Assembly (NCBI RefSeq): GCF_020085105.1
Contig: NC_058042.1
Coordinates: 20,218,501 to 20,282,500 of the forward strand
Length of the DNA stretch: 64,000 bases
Reading direction: 5' to 3'
From: Siniperca chuatsi
Lineage: Eukaryota > Chordata > Actinopteri > Centrarchiformes > Sinipercidae
The first letter of the stretch is position 1. Every line of letters starts with the position of its first letter. Under the pieces are notes generated by a model, which was not told the DNA's origin, did no database searches, and saw nothing but the letters and a program-made list of their open reading frames with translations. Below, in pieces: positions 59,924 to 64,000 of this stretch. A program made the translations under genes and the position numbers.

Positions 59924-60400
59924 CAGTCAGGGATGAAGCTGGCTTCTCTGAGGCCAGAACAGTTGTTTCTGAACAGGCCTGTGATACTACAGTGCACAAT
60001 AAGCAAGCGGCTATGTGGCCACTTTCACAGCTTGCCGACACGCACTAACCTTTCTTCCTCTCTTCAGCAGCGGTACGCAACAATGTTGCAGCTTCATCCA
60101 ACAACCAAACCCTGCAAAGAGCACCTGAACCTGCGGACAGGTCCACTGACAACACGTACCGTCTCCACTGAAACGGTTTTAGGCAATCCTGTCCAATTTC
60201 CTGAGGAAGGGATGCAACCAAACAGGGATTTTCTGCCGCCTTACGTACAGCCAATCACAGTGTCTGTTTCAGGCAGGGCCCAGCCTCTTCAGCTGACAGG
60301 ATCCCTGCCATTGGTCCACGGCATGTCGGTAACACGAGAGGGATTCAGGCGCCACGTTGCAAGCTGACGCTCAAACTCAGCTCGCTGTGGAGTCGGTATG
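59924..60400 (-). promoter_or_regulatory. RCN1 5' UTR and probable promoter
   Basis: The first few hundred bases upstream of the RCN1 start codon are richer in G+C and CG than the flanks. Two CCAAT-type sequences occur: GCCAATCAC on the plus strand near 60249 and CCAATGG on the minus strand near 60310. No TATA box was recognised. Such composition suits a broadly expressed ER protein gene. Confidence 0.4.
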
Positions 60401-60520
60401 GATCGGTCTGAGGAGGGAAAATACGAGTTGTACGAAATTGTTACAGCTCAACAACCTACAGAGCTGATCCAGTATCATATTTGTGTTCCCACTCGTAACT
60501 TCAACATGCACCCGCCATGA
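60398..60520 (+). CDS. Small divergent ORF next to the RCN1 promoter, 40 codons, unrecognised
   Basis: ATG at 60398, reading MDRSEEGKYELYEIVTAQQP and ending in HPP before TGA at 60518-60520. It lies about 475 bases upstream of, and divergent from, the RCN1 start. I do not recognise it. It could be a chance frame, an upstream ORF or the first exon of a transcript sharing the RCN1 promoter. It has no strong internal donor at a fixed position that I would defend. Support is weak. Confidence 0.12.
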   Translation: MDRSEEGKYELYEIVTAQQPTELIQYHICVPTRNFNMHPP

Positions 60521-61480
60521 CACTATGGCTGTGTGTAAATGTGTCGATCGTACAGGTATGTATAATATGATAAAAGATATGGTACAAGCCCTCATTGCCT
60601 TAATTATGCACTGTCACCCACAAATATGCAACCCTGTGGAGTCTTGTCTCTGCTATAGTTTGTTCCCTAACAAACTAAGCAGGAAGTTGTTGAAAACGGA
60701 CTAAAAAATCGTCAGGGCGCCCTGAAGCTTTTTTAGGTTTGTGCACATGTTCAGTAAATGTGTTTGTATGTTTGAGGCAGTGTTGTTAGGAAGTTCTCTA
60801 GACAAAAACAAGTCTTTTTTGGACAAAATGAAGTGAATACTGAGTACATATTTATGTTAATGATATACTACTACAATACTAATACGCACTCAGCACATTG
60901 CACCATCAGAGTAGACCTAGTTAGTTGCTTCCACAGAAGTTGCATTTTTAGTTTAGGGACTGTAGGAGAATTATTAGGAGGGAGAGAGTCAGAAAAGTAG
61001 GAGGGTTATGTGTTTTTTCTTTTTGCTTAAGGGATGGTAGTCTATATTTTTTGGGAGAGCATGGGAGGGTGTTTTAACTTTTTCTCATCCCAAATTTCTA
61101 TTTTATTAGGGTTAGGTTAGGTCTCAATTTATTTTACTTTTCCATTATGAAATTTTGCGTAAAGAAAATCAAATAGTTAAATCAAAACAATGGCTTCTGT
61201 GTGCACCTCAGAGGGCCTGCGCCTATTTCGCTCGTTCAACTGTAGCAGTAATAAGCATTTATTTAGCAAGTCTTTGTTAGAAAATAGAGAGTGGCTAGAA
61301 TATTCACCATTTTGTTAAGTTTGCCAGAAATATATTGCTGTGAGATACTGGGGAAGGGTACTGCAGTATTTCTAAGTCAAAGGGAGCGTCCAAAGAAAAT
61401 ATTTGCCTAATAACGCTGGGGATGGTCTTACAGAGCCCCCGAAGGGTCATGGTGGGTCATTCTACTAAGTTTTGCATTAC

Positions 61481-61546
61481 CTCGCAGAATTTGAACCCAC
61501 GGTGCTTATATCAGATATGACAGATGTGTTACCAATACACCACAGA
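61481..61546 (-). mobile_element. tRNA-like sequence, probably a SINE head remnant
   Basis: On the minus strand GTGGTGTATTGGTAAC resembles a pol III A box region and GTGGGTTCAAATTCTGCG a B box (GGTTCAAATTC), at the spacing of a tRNA. The T-arm stem does not pair properly and the anticodon arm is degenerate, so this is not a functional tRNA gene. Confidence 0.35.
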
Positions 61547-62470
61547 AGTTATACATACAGTAGCTTTAGTAACGCTCATCCATGTCTATTCACTGCACAC
61601 AAACAATCCCTGCATGTAGTCAGTGTTACAACCCTTAAAAATGAAATGTTTCACAGCCATAATCATACCAATGCACAGCCATGGCTACAGTCACAATCAG
61701 GGACAGCAACAGCCAAAGCTTTGTCATCACATGGCTATAGTCATGATCACAGCTATAGTCTGTCAGAATTAGCCACAGCAGCAACCGGTTAGAATAACGC
61801 AGTGTTGAGAGCTAGGTTAATTAGTCCTGTTAAAGCTCCACTAGTTATCTATCTAGCTACAACGATACAGATGTGCGCCTGAGCCAGCCACAGCTGAGGG
61901 TGCACCGACTCACACTGTGGTCACGACCAGGGGCGATCTAATACATAGGCCAAATACATAATACTGTATCATAATACAGCTCAGCCTTCCTCAGATCAGT
62001 GGGAATGGAAAATGTATTGCGAGGGAACGTAAAAGTAGATTCCCACTGTGACCCTTTGGGGGCTTCATAGGGTCTTTGTTTTTTTTTTTAAAGAAATGAC
62101 ATAAGTTTCAGCCCCCCCCCCCACCTCAATAATTTCTGTACAGTCCCTTAGTTTAGTTAACATAATGAGAAGGAGACATGTAGTCACAAACATGTCCTCC
62201 TAAATGTCAATGATGACACAATAAAGTCCAAGACCCTTTTCCACTTTGGTCTTTCATATAAAAGATGCCCAACTAGTTGACTGAGAGACATCACGTTACC
62301 AACAAACCAATACAACAAATACTAAAAATATCATCAGTAAAATTCAAACAGCAAAAAATTAATAACAAATATTAATACAACTTATAGCTAGGATGATAAG
62401 CTTCCACAGTCTCTATTAAGCCATAATATGATGCCACAGAGCCTAAAGGAGCAATTTCCCATGTTGCTAT

Positions 62471-62811
62471 TAGGGATGCACTTGTCTGATACAGTGTATC
62501 AATATCAGCTCCAATACCGATCTTATTGAGTGGATTGGTTATCAGCTTGGATGTGACCGATCTACATTAAATACGGTTTCATTATCAATGTCATTATGAA
62601 ATTCAGTGATTCCGCTATCATTTTATTCTTTCAGTCACTGTGGGCCGCCGACTCAGTTTTTAGTCCTACAGCAGTATATGGCGTCATGTTACCTGTTATA
62701 TAAAAATTATTCCAATTTCACGCAGTGAGGTATTGGGTTGTACTCAGTATTGGTAGTTACTCTGAGTTGAGGTATTGGGAGAGAAAAAAGTTTGATCTGT
62801 GCATCCTGGTA
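62471..62811. mobile_element. hAT-like inverted-repeat remnant
   Basis: TAGGGATGCAC at the left and GTGCATCCTGGTA at the right are imperfect inverted repeats. The interior has GATAC/ATACCGATC words near the left and TATTGG words near the right, as in a common teleost non-autonomous element. No clear 8-bp target duplication and no coding sequence. Confidence 0.45.
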
Positions 62812-64000
62812 TTAAGTCAGCAACACTAGCTCTAGTGTGTAGTAGTAAGTGTTTTATTCCCCAGAGAAAAGTCAGTGTGCTAGTGCGAGAGTGTGAAGGT
62901 GGCCCGGTTTTGTTAACTTCATGCTTGCGACATAACGTTTTGAGAAAGACACAGACAGTGTTTGCATAGTGCGATCATATATAGATGAAGAAGACTAGCA
63001 GAATCACATTACTCAGACGCATCTCAACATGCTGTAATATGGACGAGCAGACTCTGTACCCTGGAAACAACTCGCTGACGCTGCCATGCCTAATCCCCCT
63101 TTGTGGACAGGAGAAACATGTACTTTGCCATTCATCAGTAGCATAATAAGCCAGCACATGGCACTTTGCTGTTTTGCATAAATAGTACACCCCAGTTTAT
63201 GATTATAAAGGGGCCCTGGGGCTAACTAGCCTCTTTATTCAATTAATGAATAGTTAATGTGTTTAAATTAGTCCTGCCTGGTCAATTTGAATCAGTGTGT
63301 TGTGCAGACCTGAAGAAATACAAATGTGTTTTTTCCAGTGAGATACATCTTGGAAATTTACTAAAATAAATCTATAAATCAACATAAACTTACATTAAAA
63401 TACAATATTGATATCATACATACATCTCACAAGCTTGACCTACAAGAAGAAATTCTATTTTCTGTTGACAATATTGTAGATGTTTAAGCTTCAGCCATAG
63501 TGTCTAACTCAGTTGAATTAAAATGTATACCATTTTATTGGCTTAATCCCAGATAATAGTGGATGTTGTTTGAGGTGTAGCCTATATGTTGAAGGTTATT
63601 GAGAGTTCAGGATTAATCTCAAACAATAGTAGCATGGCTGAACAATTACAGGCATTAACATGTTGGAGAGAGAAAGTAGATGGGAAGAGTGGCTTTCAAC
63701 ATGAATATTTCACTGAGGAATAGAAAGGGGAGGGGGCAGCAGCTACAGGGGTGTTCAGTTAACCATGAGATTACACACACTGCAGAAGGCACTTGGTTAA
63801 TGTAATTAAGAAAACCCTATGGTGGGAGACACAGAGCATTAGTGTCCAGGATATACAGTTGTGTTGTGGCCTCTTTCTGGCCCCAATTTACTAATATTTT
63901 TTTTTTATGCAACAAAAGCTTTGTAGTTTGTATAGGCGTGAAAAATTAATCTACACGTGAATATTTAAGTGTTTAGAAATAACTGAGATCTTACACTGAT

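Larger units (their letters stand above)
60521..64000. other. RCN1 upstream intergenic region
   Basis: No convincing exon was found on either strand to the window end. It holds a tRNA-like remnant (61481-61546), a stretch of loosely repeated CACAGCCATGGCTA/TCATGATCACAGCTA words (about 61650-61760), a short poly-C run near 62111, and an inverted-repeat element (62471-62811). The rest is A+T-rich single-copy-looking DNA. Confidence 0.4.

Noticed and set aside
59870-60367. Plus-strand 165-codon frame over RCN1 exon 1 and promoter
   Set aside because: It overlaps the RCN1 coding start in antisense and lies in CG-rich DNA, where long chance frames are common. No family recognised.
61481-61546. 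A true tRNA gene on the minus strand
   Set aside because: The promoter-like boxes are present, but the T-arm and anticodon arm do not pair, so it is kept only as a SINE-type remnant.

Overview
This is nuclear DNA from a vertebrate, almost certainly a ray-finned (teleost) fish. Genes are split by GT-AG introns, the non-coding DNA is A+T-rich and full of CA/GA microsatellites, and the interspersed repeats look like teleost families (palindromic MITEs, a tRNA-headed SINE, hAT-like elements and an L1 tail). The proteins are clear vertebrate orthologues in a compact arrangement: WT1 takes about 8 kb here, against tens of kb in mammals.

Five complete protein-coding genes were assembled exon by exon, with reading phase checked at every junction. 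From left to right they are QSER1 (minus, 219-11650, 13 coding exons, about 1683 aa), PRRG4 (minus, 14021-15867, 6 exons, 216 aa), EIF3M (minus, 21008-26819, 11 exons, 375 aa), WT1 (plus, 37599/37656-45627, 9 exons, 414 aa for the +KTS form from the conserved start) and RCN1 (minus, 54782-59923, 6 exons, 321 aa). This is the human 11p13 block RCN1-WT1-EIF3M-(CCDC73)-PRRG4-QSER1 with the same relative orientations, read in the opposite direction. CCDC73, expected between EIF3M and PRRG4, is not visible.

The genes do not form one pathway; the block is conserved synteny. QSER1 is a chromatin protein, PRRG4 a vitamin K-dependent transmembrane Gla protein, EIF3M a translation initiation subunit, WT1 a zinc-finger transcription factor of kidney, gonad and mesothelium, and RCN1 an ER-lumenal EF-hand protein. 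The longest gene-free stretch (26820-37598) lies upstream of WT1. The WT1-RCN1 interval is convergent and rich in microsatellites.

No new multi-gene system is visible. The observations most worth a second look are a SINE nested inside an older element with a perfect 13-bp target duplication, a transposon remnant directly against the WT1 exon 3 acceptor, a (TG)70 tract starting six bases after the RCN1 stop, two in-frame tandem splice donors in QSER1, a strong orphan splice acceptor with an open frame downstream of WT1, and CTCF-like motifs in and between genes. Which teleost WT1 duplicate (wt1a or wt1b) this is cannot be decided from the window alone.
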